Virus record (IMG/VR): IMGVR_UViG_3300010392_005395
Coordinates: 1-55,278 of that record
Direction: 5' to 3' (one strand)
Origin: a virus
DNA length: 55,278 nucleotides
The notes beneath the pieces are model-generated. The model was not told the origin of the DNA and did not search any database. It worked only from the letters and a program-made list of their open reading frames with translations. A program made the translations under genes and the position numbers. Shown here one piece after another: positions 41,653 to 49,926 of this stretch (its first letter is position 1; each line of letters opens with the position of its first letter).

Positions 41653-43005
41653 ATGATGGACTTTGAATTAAAAAAAATCGCTGAAGCTGTAAACCTTATT
41701 TTTACTGATAACGGACACGCAATTTTGAGTCCATCATCCTACGAAATTTGGCTTAAAAATAGATGTACTGCATATGCATATAGATTAGCAGAAAGCAGAA
41801 AAATAGCTGTCGATAATATCGCATCTATTGAAGGGACAACAGGACACATTCTTCTTGAGTTAGCAATTATAACCTGGACATCTCCGTTAAATATTAATTT
41901 TACAACAAAGCAAATTTTAACTGACTCAAAAAAGGATCTGGATTATGTACTCAACAATGACAACAACAGTCAAGAAGTCAAAGATTATGCAACTGAGTGC
42001 TATCGTCAGATTGAAGAGTCTGATTATACGGATGAAATGCGAAATGAAATTGAAAAATGCTATCAGCGAATTAAAGCTTATAAAGATGCAGGCTGGGAAA
42101 TATATCCAGAACGTCGTGTCTCATTAGAGAAATTTTTTGGACATAAATACTGCGATGGTACATCTGATGTTGTGATGATTAAAGGTGACAAAATCATCGT
42201 GGTGGATTTGAAATACGGGCGTGGTATTGAGGTAAGCGAAGTAAAAAATGGTCAAGCGTTACTTTATACAGCTGGATCAATAGCAGAACAAGGTAAAGAA
42301 ATTAGTGATTTTAAAGAAATTGAAATCGTAATTATGCAACCACGTTTTGGTTATAAGCATGAATGGAAAACGTGGAGCACAACATCTGAATTTTTAACGG
42401 ATTACATTGAAGATGCAAAGTTACAATCTTATAAGGTTTTAAATACTCTGGTAAGTGGTGAGTATGAATATAACCCATCCATCGCATGTAACTTTTGTCA
42501 CAATGCAATCGAATGTACAGCTCGAAAGGAAATGGTAATGAAGGAAATATCAGAAGCATTTGCAATAGCAGATTTAAATGAAGATTCGCTTGAACGTGAA
42601 TTAAACAAATTAACAAACGATGAAATATCTGAAATTTTAGGTCGAAAACCTTTTATAGAATCCTATCTGAAAGATATTGAAAAAGAAGCATACAAGCGTG
42701 CAAATAGTGAAGGTAAATACATTCCAGGATTTAAGCTCGTGCGAGGTCGCAAAACTAATAAATGGTTAAAACCTCAGGACGAAATGATAGAAATTTTTGA
42801 TGATTTGGGACTACTGCCAACTGATTATTTTGAAACAAAAATGAAATCGGTTGCTCAAGTCAGAAAAGTAAAACTTGATAAAGATATCAAGAAAGAAATC
42901 GAAAGTATGGTTAACACAACATACGGCAGTAATCAATTAGTTGTTGAAAGTGACAAGCGTGATTCGGTCAATGATATAGCTGAAAATTTTAGAAAAGTAG
43001 CATAG
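41653..43005 (+). CDS. DUF2800 PD-(D/E)XK nuclease (RecB-like)
   Basis: 450 residues. The N-terminal SPSSYEIWLKNRCTAYAYRL is the usual opening of this phage family. The nuclease core is visible as FGHKYCDGTSDVVMIKGDKI, then VVDLKYGRG (D and E/K-like catalytic positions in a PD-(D/E)XK arrangement), and CNFCHNAIEC (CxxCxxxxxC) could ligate an iron-sulfur cluster or zinc. It acts in the cytoplasm on DNA ends or recombination intermediates, together with the DUF2815 protein encoded next. The start could also be the second Met. Confidence 0.85.
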   Translation: MMDFELKKIAEAVNLIFTDNGHAILSPSSYEIWLKNRCTAYAYRLAESRKIAVDNIASIEGTTGHILLELAIITWTSPLNINFTTKQILTDSKKDLDYVLNNDNNSQEVKDYATECYRQIEESDYTDEMRNEIEKCYQRIKAYKDAGWEIYPERRVSLEKFFGHKYCDGTSDVVMIKGDKIIVVDLKYGRGIEVSEVKNGQALLYTAGSIAEQGKEISDFKEIEIVIMQPRFGYKHEWKTWSTTSEFLTDYIEDAKLQSYKVLNTLVSGEYEYNPSIACNFCHNAIECTARKEMVMKEISEAFAIADLNEDSLERELNKLTNDEISEILGRKPFIESYLKDIEKEAYKRANSEGKYIPGFKLVRGRKTNKWLKPQDEMIEIFDDLGLLPTDYFETKMKSVAQVRKVKLDKDIKKEIESMVNTTYGSNQLVVESDKRDSVNDIAENFRKVA

Positions 43006-43053
43006 CACTAAAGATTAGTGTTCCCAATTTATATAAGTAAAGGAAATTTTATT

Positions 43054-43773
43054 ATGAGAACTGCACCATTTATTTTAGGTACTAACAAACCATTAACTGC
43101 AACTTTTACATCTCTAGACAAAGTGAATGATGAAGGGGTTTTCTCTGGCACATTTGGTATAGATAAAGATGATGAAGAAAATATCGCAATTTTTAACGAA
43201 CAACGAGATAAGTTGATTGAATCAGAATTCGGCGGTGAAGAGCCAGTTGGGAATTTTTCAGGTGAATTACGAGATGGTGACGAATCAAGATCCAAAAGTA
43301 AACTTGGAAAAATGATATTAAACAGTAAGGCCAATGCTACTCATCAACCACAGGTGTTCGATACTCCCGATAAGATGGATATGGACGGAAATCCTCTTGC
43401 TCTATCTCGTCATAGTGATTTATACAATCAAGCCAAAGTTCGTGTGATGGTCGAGTTGTACACATATGAGTACAAACAGAAAAAGGGTATCGGTTGTAAT
43501 TTGAAAGGTGTTCAGTTGATAGAGAAGGGTAAACCTTCAAAACCTTATAAAAAAACAGAGGTTAATGTTGCAGCCTCATTTGGGGCAGGATCTATTGTAA
43601 AAGATGAAGTGCCTAGCGTCAAGGAAAAAACATCAAACCCAGAAACTTCAAAAGTACGTATTGAACAACCTGAGTATCAAATGACAGAAGCAGCTAACGG
43701 TGCAAGTTATCAAGATTTAATAGATACAGGTTTAAGTCATGATGACATAGTTTCACTCGGGTACGTTGCATAA
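43054..43773 (+). CDS. DUF2815 single-stranded DNA-binding protein
   Basis: About 239 residues from ATG 43054 (MRTAPFILGTNKPLTATFTS), preceded by AAGGA about 9 nt away; the open frame begins earlier. The sequence EEPVGNFSGELRDGDESRSK, then NSKANATHQPQVFDTP and VRVMVELYTYEYKQKKGIGC is typical of the DUF2815/gp2.5-like ssDNA-binding family. It would coat ssDNA at replication forks. A terminator-like hairpin at 43817 follows. Confidence 0.8.
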   Translation: MRTAPFILGTNKPLTATFTSLDKVNDEGVFSGTFGIDKDDEENIAIFNEQRDKLIESEFGGEEPVGNFSGELRDGDESRSKSKLGKMILNSKANATHQPQVFDTPDKMDMDGNPLALSRHSDLYNQAKVRVMVELYTYEYKQKKGIGCNLKGVQLIEKGKPSKPYKKTEVNVAASFGAGSIVKDEVPSVKEKTSNPETSKVRIEQPEYQMTEAANGASYQDLIDTGLSHDDIVSLGYVA

Positions 43774-43816
43774 ACAGAAAATCCTTCCTTCCAGCCAGAT
43801 CTCTTCTGGCATTTTA

Positions 43817-43868
43817 AAGTTGTCCTGGTTTTTCATACTATATTTTCCCAGGGCAGCTTCTTTTTTTT
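43817..43868 (+). terminator. intrinsic terminator or attenuator inside the replication operon
   Basis: AAGTTGTCCTGG (43817-43828) pairs with CCAGGGCAGCTT (43848-43859), two pairs being G-U, followed by C and eight T. A smaller hairpin GCCAGA-TCTCT-TCTGGC precedes it at 43794-43810. It lies between the DUF2815 gene and the HTH gene, where full termination would cut off the polymerase, so partial termination is likely. Confidence 0.7.
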
Positions 43869-43880
43869 AGGTTCGTAATT

Positions 43881-44228
43881 ATGGAAATGAAAAATGTTTT
43901 AAAAGAGTTAGATAAATATTACAGCTTTACTGAAATTGGTGATGAAGTCGGTTACTCAAGAAAAACTGTAGCTAGATTGTATAAACGACATGGTGTTACA
44001 GGTACTCATAAAAATAAATATGTAATTGAAAAAAATAGAGAAGATTTCGAGGATTTGCTTGATTTTGTTTTCGAACATTTAAATGAAAACGATTCAAAAA
44101 TTAGAAAAAGCACTGCCATATATTTATCAGGTCAGGCGAATGTTCAAAAACTTCTTAAGGTACATAAAGATAATTTGTTATGTAAGAAATGGGATAAAAA
44201 CTTAAAGGTTAATTCAAATGAAAAATAG
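43881..44228 (+). CDS. HTH protein of the replication operon
   Basis: 115 residues. KYYSFTEIGDEVGYSRKTVA, then RLYKRHGV is a helix-turn-helix of the Fis/resolvase type. The C-terminal half is helical with alternating charge. AGGTTC lies 9 nt upstream. It sits directly after the operon terminator, and could be a regulator such as an antiterminator or late activator; no specific role can be assigned. Confidence 0.6.
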   Translation: MEMKNVLKELDKYYSFTEIGDEVGYSRKTVARLYKRHGVTGTHKNKYVIEKNREDFEDLLDFVFEHLNENDSKIRKSTAIYLSGQANVQKLLKVHKDNLLCKKWDKNLKVNSNEK

Positions 44229-44418
44229 CGTTATACCGAGTTGGATTTTAGAGATGGGCGTTCAAGGAACAATCAATATTTTGAAGTTGAGAATTGACTC
44301 AGAGGAAAACACTGATTTAAGAAATTTTTACAAGCGTGCTCTGAAGGTTATTAGATCAAATCAATCTAATTTTGAAAAGATTGCTAACGGTGAAGTTCAA
44401 TCAAACGGTTGGCTGTAA
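44218..44418 (+). CDS. small protein of the replication operon
   Basis: 66 residues: MKNSVIPSWILEMGVQGTIN, then LRNFYKRALKVIRSNQSN. Overlaps the preceding gene by 11 nt and the next start by one base (TAATG). Not recognised; the helical composition gives no clear hint. Confidence 0.5.
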   Translation: MKNSVIPSWILEMGVQGTINILKLRIDSEENTDLRNFYKRALKVIRSNQSNFEKIANGEVQSNGWL

Positions 44419-44801
44419 TGGATATTAAAGATTTGATTTTCTGCTTTTTATTACTGATTGCTGTTTTTTTTATATCCCATCAGGCAAGTGCAGCACGTTT
44501 TATGCTCGAAAGTGAATATGTAAATGAAACGTGTCCTGTTGAATCTGTTGAAATTAAAAATTCAGATAATACACGTACAGACTGTTTGAATGATGTGTTT
44601 TCAATTGAATATGATTTTGCAGATAAGTGGGCTGAATGTGTTGGTCAAGCTAAACATTATGCAAGATTGAACGGTAATTTATCTGCGTGCGTTTTGATTA
44701 TAGAGAATTACAGTGATTGTAAATATGTGGCACGAGCAAAAGGTCTTGGGGTTCCTGTTTATCTAATTGATTTGTTTAAATATTGCGGTACTTGTGTATG
44801 A
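44418..44801 (+). CDS. exported PD-(D/E)XK-like protein
   Basis: About 127 residues from ATG 44418 (overlap TAATG). A signal peptide IFCFLLLIAVFFISHQASA is followed by a small domain with NDVFSIEYDFADKWAECVGQ, then AKHYARLNGNLSACVLIIEN. This EYDF...K/W...GQ pattern resembles small PD-(D/E)XK nuclease-like domains that bind DNA ends, and six cysteines suit the periplasm. An exported protein inside a replication operon is odd. It overlaps the polymerase start by 4 nt (ATGA). Confidence 0.55.
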   Translation: MDIKDLIFCFLLLIAVFFISHQASAARFMLESEYVNETCPVESVEIKNSDNTRTDCLNDVFSIEYDFADKWAECVGQAKHYARLNGNLSACVLIIENYSDCKYVARAKGLGVPVYLIDLFKYCGTCV

Positions 44802-46660
44802 TAATCTTTACGTTACATATAAATTGTTTTTTAAATTATTTTGAGATTGGTGTTTGCAATATTTCATCGAATGAATACAAATTTTTAAAAATGTATAACG
44901 ATGAAAAAGATCATGAATTATCAGAATTAAAGGATTTAATATCGAATGAAGATAATCAATTTATTACATATAACGGAAACAAAAATCATATTCTATTGCT
45001 GGCTCTTTATATATCAGGTGCTAATAATTACCATTTAAAAATAGCAAATGATGACCTCATCAATAACAAAATTTTACCGTGGCGTTTTGAAAAAAAATAC
45101 AGCGTTAAAATCCCAAAAATTAATCATATCGATCTGATAGAAATACTTCCAGGTGATGCATCTGTTGAAGCTTATGCTGCACGAAATGGAAGTCAAAAAT
45201 TACAAGAGTTACCAATTCATCATGATAATTTCATAATGCCTGTTGAGTTGCCTGCGTTAAATGACTGTCTGCAAAACGATCTAACAATAATATCAGAGCT
45301 TTATTCAGCTGTTTCAGAACAAATTAAATTACGTGAAAAATTATCAGACGAATATGGTATTGATTTACGTTCTAAATCGGATGCTCAAATTGCTGAACGT
45401 GTAATGAAGCACGAATTTAAAAAAGAAACTGGTGAGGTGTTAGGTAAAAATAAAGCTCAAGATTCTTATAAATATATTGCTCCATATTTCATTAATTTTA
45501 AAACAGAATTTTTTAAAGATTTAGTAAAAACATGTGAAAACGCTGTTTATGAACTAGACGGTTCTGGGAAAGTAAAACTTCCATCAAAGCTAGGTCAAAT
45601 AATTCAGGTATCAAATAAGCAGTACAAGCTCGGAATGGGTGGATTGCATTCGGTTGATAAAGCGGCTTCTTATTATTCAGATGATGTATACCAAATTATC
45701 GATGTAGATGTTGCCAGTTTTTACCCGAGGCTGATTTTATCCGCAGGTCTGACTCCAAAAAATATGGGAGAGCTGTTTGTTGAAATATTTAAGAAATTCG
45801 TCGATCAGCGACTCGATGCTAAACGAAAAATGAAAGAGTCGGAATATGGGAGTTCTCAATGGCACAAATACAACGCAATTCAGCAATCGTTGAAGATTTT
45901 AATCAATGGAACATTTGGGAAACTGGGTAGTAAATATTCTGTTTTATATTCGCCAGATCTTTTGTTCCATACCACGATTAGCGGTCAATTGCTGTTATTG
46001 ATGTTGATTGAGCAGTTAGATATTAATGGAATAGAGGCACTAAGTGCAAACACTGACGGGATCACTGTTAAATTAAAAAGAACTGAAAAACATTATTTTG
46101 ACAGTGTTATTAGAGATTGGGAATTTAATACTGGCTTCCTAATGGATTATACATTCTATGATTCAATTCATTACAGGGATGTTAATAATTATTTTGCAAT
46201 AACTGATAATGGTGATGTTGATGTTAAGGGTATCGGAATATTCAATAAGACAGGATTAAATAAAAACCCTTCCAATGAAATTATTTACGATGCTGTTAAA
46301 GCATACGCCAAGGATGGTATCGACACATATGACTACATATCTAGTAGCGAAGATGTAACCAAATTTTTAACGCTGAAAAAATCAACAGGTGGTGCTCAAA
46401 AAGATGGAGAACTGCTTGGTGAAACCATTCGCTGGTATCGTTCTGATGCCACTGATACCCCGATTCTTAAATGTAAATCCAATGATAAAGGTACTTTTCC
46501 AAAAGTCGCTGGCAGTGATTGCTGTATGCCAATGATGGATCTTGAAGATGAGTTGCCATGTGATTTGGATATTCAGTTTTACGTTGATGAAGCTAATAAA
46601 TTAATCAAAAAATTAGGAGTTAGAGAATGTTTACAAAAGAAGATGTTGAAAGCGGCTTAG
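44798..46660 (+). CDS. family B DNA polymerase with degenerate exonuclease domain
   Basis: 620 residues from ATG 44798, which overlaps the upstream stop as ATGA. The palm motifs are clear: motif A DVASFYP (304-310), motif B KILINGTFG (366-374) and motif C NTDG (418-421). Residues 7-9 read HIN where related phage enzymes have DxE, and 58-64 read YNGNKNH where they have a catalytic Asp after the aromatic residue. So both exonuclease acidic sites appear lost. The enzyme should polymerise but not proofread; a separate DEDDh nuclease is encoded at 36013-36582. Confidence 0.85.
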   Translation: MIIFTLHINCFLNYFEIGVCNISSNEYKFLKMYNDEKDHELSELKDLISNEDNQFITYNGNKNHILLLALYISGANNYHLKIANDDLINNKILPWRFEKKYSVKIPKINHIDLIEILPGDASVEAYAARNGSQKLQELPIHHDNFIMPVELPALNDCLQNDLTIISELYSAVSEQIKLREKLSDEYGIDLRSKSDAQIAERVMKHEFKKETGEVLGKNKAQDSYKYIAPYFINFKTEFFKDLVKTCENAVYELDGSGKVKLPSKLGQIIQVSNKQYKLGMGGLHSVDKAASYYSDDVYQIIDVDVASFYPRLILSAGLTPKNMGELFVEIFKKFVDQRLDAKRKMKESEYGSSQWHKYNAIQQSLKILINGTFGKLGSKYSVLYSPDLLFHTTISGQLLLLMLIEQLDINGIEALSANTDGITVKLKRTEKHYFDSVIRDWEFNTGFLMDYTFYDSIHYRDVNNYFAITDNGDVDVKGIGIFNKTGLNKNPSNEIIYDAVKAYAKDGIDTYDYISSSEDVTKFLTLKKSTGGAQKDGELLGETIRWYRSDATDTPILKCKSNDKGTFPKVAGSDCCMPMMDLEDELPCDLDIQFYVDEANKLIKKLGVRECLQKKMLKAA

Positions 46661-46932
46661 ATGCATTAATGAAAGAGGTTCGACTTGAAACAGTTAACGA
46701 CAAAATTAATTTGTTAAGCACATTAATAGCAACTCTTGATAGCGAACTAATCAAACGAATTGGTGCAAAAGAATATTTTGCATTCCTGAGACGATTGGAT
46801 GAAGAACGAAACAGTACACGAATTACAGAAGGTGTGTATCAAGAACACTTGGAAGAGTACAAAAAACAAGTAGCAAGTGGTTATGACGCAATGATTGAAA
46901 TGCCACATTTTGGTAACGATAAGTTGAATTAA
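46627..46932 (+). CDS. small helical protein
   Basis: 101 residues: MFTKEDVESGLDALMKEVRL, then LLSTLIATLDSELIKRIGAK and EEYKKQVASGYDAM. It begins inside the 3' end of the polymerase gene with GGAG just upstream, indicating coupling. No catalytic motif. Possibly an accessory replication protein. Confidence 0.5.
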   Translation: MFTKEDVESGLDALMKEVRLETVNDKINLLSTLIATLDSELIKRIGAKEYFAFLRRLDEERNSTRITEGVYQEHLEEYKKQVASGYDAMIEMPHFGNDKLN

Positions 46933-46934
46933 AT

Positions 46935-47243
46935 ATGAATATTCCTCCACCAATCAAAACAAAAACTTCACCACTCGAAAAACAAGTTGAAGCCCGTCTT
47001 GTGCGTAAGGTTAAAGCATTAGGCGGTGAATGTTGGAAGTTTGTTTCTCCTGCAAATCGAGGTGTTAGTGATCGAATAGTTCTTTTTAAAGGTGAAGTAT
47101 TTTTTGTTGAGCTTAAACGTGATGGTGGAAAAATGACGACTAAACAAAAATTGTTTGAACAGAAAGTTTTAAATAATGACGGTAATTTTAGTTTGGTAGA
47201 GGGTTATGACGGTGTTGATCAATTTGTTGAGAATTTGAAATGA
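46935..47243 (+). CDS. VRR-NUC nuclease
   Basis: 102 residues. The VRR-NUC signature is complete: EKQVEARLVRKVKALGGECW, then GVSDRIVLFKGEVFFVELK, giving the D, E and K of a PD-(D/E)XK site, and QKLFEQKVL. Such stand-alone phage enzymes cleave branched DNA. It overlaps the next small gene (ATGA) and follows the helical gene by 2 nt. Confidence 0.9.
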   Translation: MNIPPPIKTKTSPLEKQVEARLVRKVKALGGECWKFVSPANRGVSDRIVLFKGEVFFVELKRDGGKMTTKQKLFEQKVLNNDGNFSLVEGYDGVDQFVENLK

Positions 47244-47356
47244 ATAAACGCATTGTAAAAGTAGTGGAAAAAACAATACCAAATTTCATGACTGGTAAAA
47301 ATAAAAAACGAATTCAAAAACTGACACGAACTGAACGTAATAAATTAGAAAAATAG
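47240..47356 (+). CDS. very small basic protein
   Basis: 38 residues, MNKRIVKVVEKTIPNFMTGK and a basic end (KNKKRIQKLTRTERNK). The ATG overlaps the upstream TGA (ATGA). Too short to classify, possibly DNA or RNA binding. It bridges the VRR-NUC and helicase genes. Confidence 0.45.
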   Translation: MNKRIVKVVEKTIPNFMTGKNKKRIQKLTRTERNKLEK

Positions 47357-47366
47357 GTAGAACCAA

Positions 47367-48794
47367 ATGCTCCACCCTGAAATGTTACATGTTTATCAAG
47401 ATGATTTAGCTATGCATATGATTGAAAACAATCACTCTATGAATTGGGCTGACATGGGTCTCGGAAAGACTGTTAGTTTGCTTACTGCTATAGCATTTAT
47501 AAACAATTTTATTGAAAAAGCTTCCTGGTTAATTGTAGCTCCTAAAACCGTCTGTCAATTAACTTGGAGACAAGAAGCGGAAAAGTGGTCACATGCTAAT
47601 AATTTAAAATTCTCTTCAATTTTGGGAACAGAAAAAAAACGTCAAAAAGCATTGTTCACATCTGCAGATGTTTATTTAACTAATTACGAAAATTTAGTAT
47701 GGATCACAGCTCAACTTCAACATTACTTTATTAATCAAAATAAACAAATGCCATTTAAACATATTTGTTTCGATGAGGTTTCTAAGTTAAAGCATTCAAC
47801 ATCAAATAGATTCAAAGAATTTAAAAAAATATTAATGCATTTCGAGCGTAGGGTAGGGTTAACAGCAAGTCCTGCAAGCAATGGTTATGAAAATTTATTC
47901 GGTCAATTTTATGTGGTTGATGAAGGTAAACGTTTGGGTACAAGTTTTTATAAATTTCGTGAGAGATATTTTAACTCAATTGATTTTGGAAATTTTAAAA
48001 AATATGAAGCACGTTTTGACACTAAAGACAGAATAATAAATAAGGTAAAAGACATAACAATAGAACTTGCAGCTAATGATTATTTAGATATGCCAGAATT
48101 TATTGTTATTGATAGAGTTATTGAATTACCTCAGCGTAAATTTAAAAAATATAAAGGATTAGAAAAGGATTTTTTTATAGAACTTGATAGCGGTAAACCT
48201 CTTGAAGTTAATAGTAAAGTAGATATGGCAAATAAATTATTACAATTTACAAGTGGAATTATCTACAACAAAATTGATGAATTTGGTGATGAAGTAGAGG
48301 AAGAATTTATTCATGATGCCAAATATAAAGAACTTGATGAGATATTAGAACTCACTGGCGATTCACCAATTCTACTTGCCTACAATTTCCAATCAGAAAA
48401 AAAAGAACTTTTAAAACGTTACAAAGATATTGCTGAATGTATGACAGGCGCTTCTGAAAAAGAAGTAGTTGATATGGTTGAACGTTTTAATAGAGGTGAA
48501 ATAAAACTGTTAATCGGTCATCCAGCCAGCATGGGACATGGTTTAAATTTACAAGCCTCTTGTCATATTCTCGTCTGGTTCGGATTAAATTACAACCTGG
48601 AATATTATGAACAATTTAATGGGCGAGTCAACAGGCAAGGGCAGAAAAATGCTGTTCAATGTTTCCGCATAATCGCAAAAGATACTATCGATTTGGTTGT
48701 TATTAATGCTGTAGAAAATAAGGACAAAGAACAAAATGATTTAAAAACAGCGATAAGTGATTATCGAAATCAAGAATTAAAATTAGTCGCTTAA
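47367..48794 (+). CDS. SNF2/DEAD-like helicase
   Basis: 475 residues. Motif I DMGLGKT (29-35), motif Ia IVAPKTVCQLTWRQE, motif II FDEV (135-138), motif III GLTASPAS, then helicase C motifs GHPASMGHGLNLQ and NGRVNRQGQKNAV. This is an SF2 SNF2-like translocase, as found beside DUF2800, DUF2815 and polymerase genes. It may remodel replication or recombination intermediates. A good SD-like AGGTAG lies before ATG. Confidence 0.9.
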   Translation: MLHPEMLHVYQDDLAMHMIENNHSMNWADMGLGKTVSLLTAIAFINNFIEKASWLIVAPKTVCQLTWRQEAEKWSHANNLKFSSILGTEKKRQKALFTSADVYLTNYENLVWITAQLQHYFINQNKQMPFKHICFDEVSKLKHSTSNRFKEFKKILMHFERRVGLTASPASNGYENLFGQFYVVDEGKRLGTSFYKFRERYFNSIDFGNFKKYEARFDTKDRIINKVKDITIELAANDYLDMPEFIVIDRVIELPQRKFKKYKGLEKDFFIELDSGKPLEVNSKVDMANKLLQFTSGIIYNKIDEFGDEVEEEFIHDAKYKELDEILELTGDSPILLAYNFQSEKKELLKRYKDIAECMTGASEKEVVDMVERFNRGEIKLLIGHPASMGHGLNLQASCHILVWFGLNYNLEYYEQFNGRVNRQGQKNAVQCFRIIAKDTIDLVVINAVENKDKEQNDLKTAISDYRNQELKLVA

Positions 48795-48805
48795 CGGAGA
48801 TACAT

Positions 48806-49300
48806 ATGGCCGAGCTCCAAGAAAATGGACACAATTTGTATAGACATTTTGATGCAGAAGGACATCTGTTATATGTAGGTACATCTTTAAATGCACTGAA
48901 CAGGATAGGCGGTCATAAAAACAATAGTACTTGGTATAAAAGCATAGCGAATATGACAATTGAAAGATTCGATTGTAAAGAAAATGCGTTAAAAGCAGAA
49001 AGAAAAGCAATCACAGAAGAGCATCCTTTACATAATGTGTATAGACCACCAGAAGCTGATTTTGAGGATTTAAGAACAAAACTTACAGAAATAGATTTGG
49101 TATTTAAATTGGAAAGAGTCGCTGAAATTTTTCAGGTAAGTACAGACAAAATTAAAAACTATATAAATGATGGGAAACTAAAATCAATTAATTTAGGTGA
49201 TAAGACTCATAAAAACGGTATATATCCAACTCTTAGAGTCACAGGTAAACAATTAATTGAATTTATAGAAGGGCTGGAAAACGGCGAAATTGAGGTTTGA
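48806..49300 (+). CDS. GIY-YIG protein with C-terminal HTH
   Basis: 164 residues. The N-terminal GIY-YIG fold is seen as HNLYRHFDAEGHLLYVGTSL, then RIGGHKNN and ALKAERKAITEEHPLHNV; Y, R and E catalytic-type positions are in order. A C-terminal HTH (KLERVAEIFQVSTDKIKNYI) follows. GIY-YIG enzymes nick or cut DNA. It may be a phage endonuclease or a homing-type enzyme; no intron is seen. CGGAG precedes the ATG. Confidence 0.75.
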   Translation: MAELQENGHNLYRHFDAEGHLLYVGTSLNALNRIGGHKNNSTWYKSIANMTIERFDCKENALKAERKAITEEHPLHNVYRPPEADFEDLRTKLTEIDLVFKLERVAEIFQVSTDKIKNYINDGKLKSINLGDKTHKNGIYPTLRVTGKQLIEFIEGLENGEIEV

Positions 49301-49301
49301 T

Positions 49302-49403
49302 ATGGAATATTTATTAGGATTTTTATGGCTAATTGTGTTCATCGGTTGGATGGTATTTGTTCCATTGTGTTTATGTAAATATTTAGAAAAATTTAACAAG
49401 TAG
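49302..49403 (+). CDS. very small membrane protein
   Basis: 33 residues, MEYLLGFLWLIVFIGWMVFV and a cationic end. A single span with C-terminal Lys residues. ATG follows the GIY-YIG stop by 1 nt. Possibly a small phage membrane protein; unassigned. Confidence 0.5.
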   Translation: MEYLLGFLWLIVFIGWMVFVPLCLCKYLEKFNK

Positions 49404-49413
49404 GGATATGAAA

Positions 49414-49581
49414 ATGGATTTAAAAACTTTAGAAGATGATATAAAAACTGCAGAAGAACTTATCGATATAGCGGTTAAAAACAGGAATTTTGATGTAGTT
49501 GATGAATTGCATTCTCAGATAGCATTGTTAAACGAACAATATTATAGATACATGAGAACAAATTGCCAAACTTGTGGGTAA
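49414..49581 (+). CDS. small protein with C-terminal CxxC
   Basis: 55 residues from ATG 49414 (MDLKTLEDDIKTAEELIDIA), which has AGGG 9 nt upstream. The helical body is followed by CQTC at the C-terminus. Two Cys could bind zinc with a partner. It ends just before the operator pair at 49587-49614. Confidence 0.5.
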   Translation: MDLKTLEDDIKTAEELIDIAVKNRNFDVVDELHSQIALLNEQYYRYMRTNCQTCG

Positions 49582-49586
49582 AAATA

Positions 49587-49614
49587 TTTCCAAATAGAAA
49601 TTTCCATATGGAAA
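49587..49614 (+). promoter_or_regulatory. tandem operators before excisionase/integrase
   Basis: TTTCCAAATAGAAA (49587-49600) and the perfect dyad TTTCCATATGGAAA (49601-49614) lie side by side, followed by TATAAT at 49632-49637. The same type of dyad is found at 32555 and 33545. The placement suggests a repressor controlling integration/excision. Binding is inferred. Confidence 0.65.
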
Positions 49615-49635
49615 AGTAAATAATAGTGTGTTATA

Positions 49636-49926
49636 ATGTCAACAAAATACGTTACAATTAAAAAGTTTTCTGAGGAATCGGGTTACACTGAAAATGCTAT
49701 CAGAAAAAAAATCAACAAAGGAATTTGGGTTGAGGGTAACGTATGGATTAAAGCGCCTGACGGTCGCCAATTAATTAATAAAGAGGGTTATGAAGAATGG
49801 GTCGAGAATTACCAAATTTTGAGGGGGTCAAACCAGCTTCTAAAACCAGTATCGAAATCGATTTCAGGTATAACGGAACTCGTTGCAGAGAAAAAGTCAA
49901 ACTCAAGCCCACTGCCACTAACTTAA
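49636..49926 (+). CDS. excisionase-like DNA-binding protein
   Basis: 96 residues. The first 55 (VTIKKFSEESGYTENAIRKK, then VWIKAPDGRQLINKEGYEEW) match excisionase/AlpA-type winged HTH proteins. The last 40 residues overlap the integrase frame and are probably of low importance. ATG 49636 is in a TATAATG context with no SD, so the start may be leaderless or incorrect. It would direct excision together with the integrase. Confidence 0.7.
   Translation: MSTKYVTIKKFSEESGYTENAIRKKINKGIWVEGNVWIKAPDGRQLINKEGYEEWVENYQILRGSNQLLKPVSKSISGITELVAEKKSNSSPLPLT

Noticed and set aside
43029-43540. Antisense frames over the DUF2815 gene
   Set aside because: Products have no recognisable features, and the plus-strand gene is clear.
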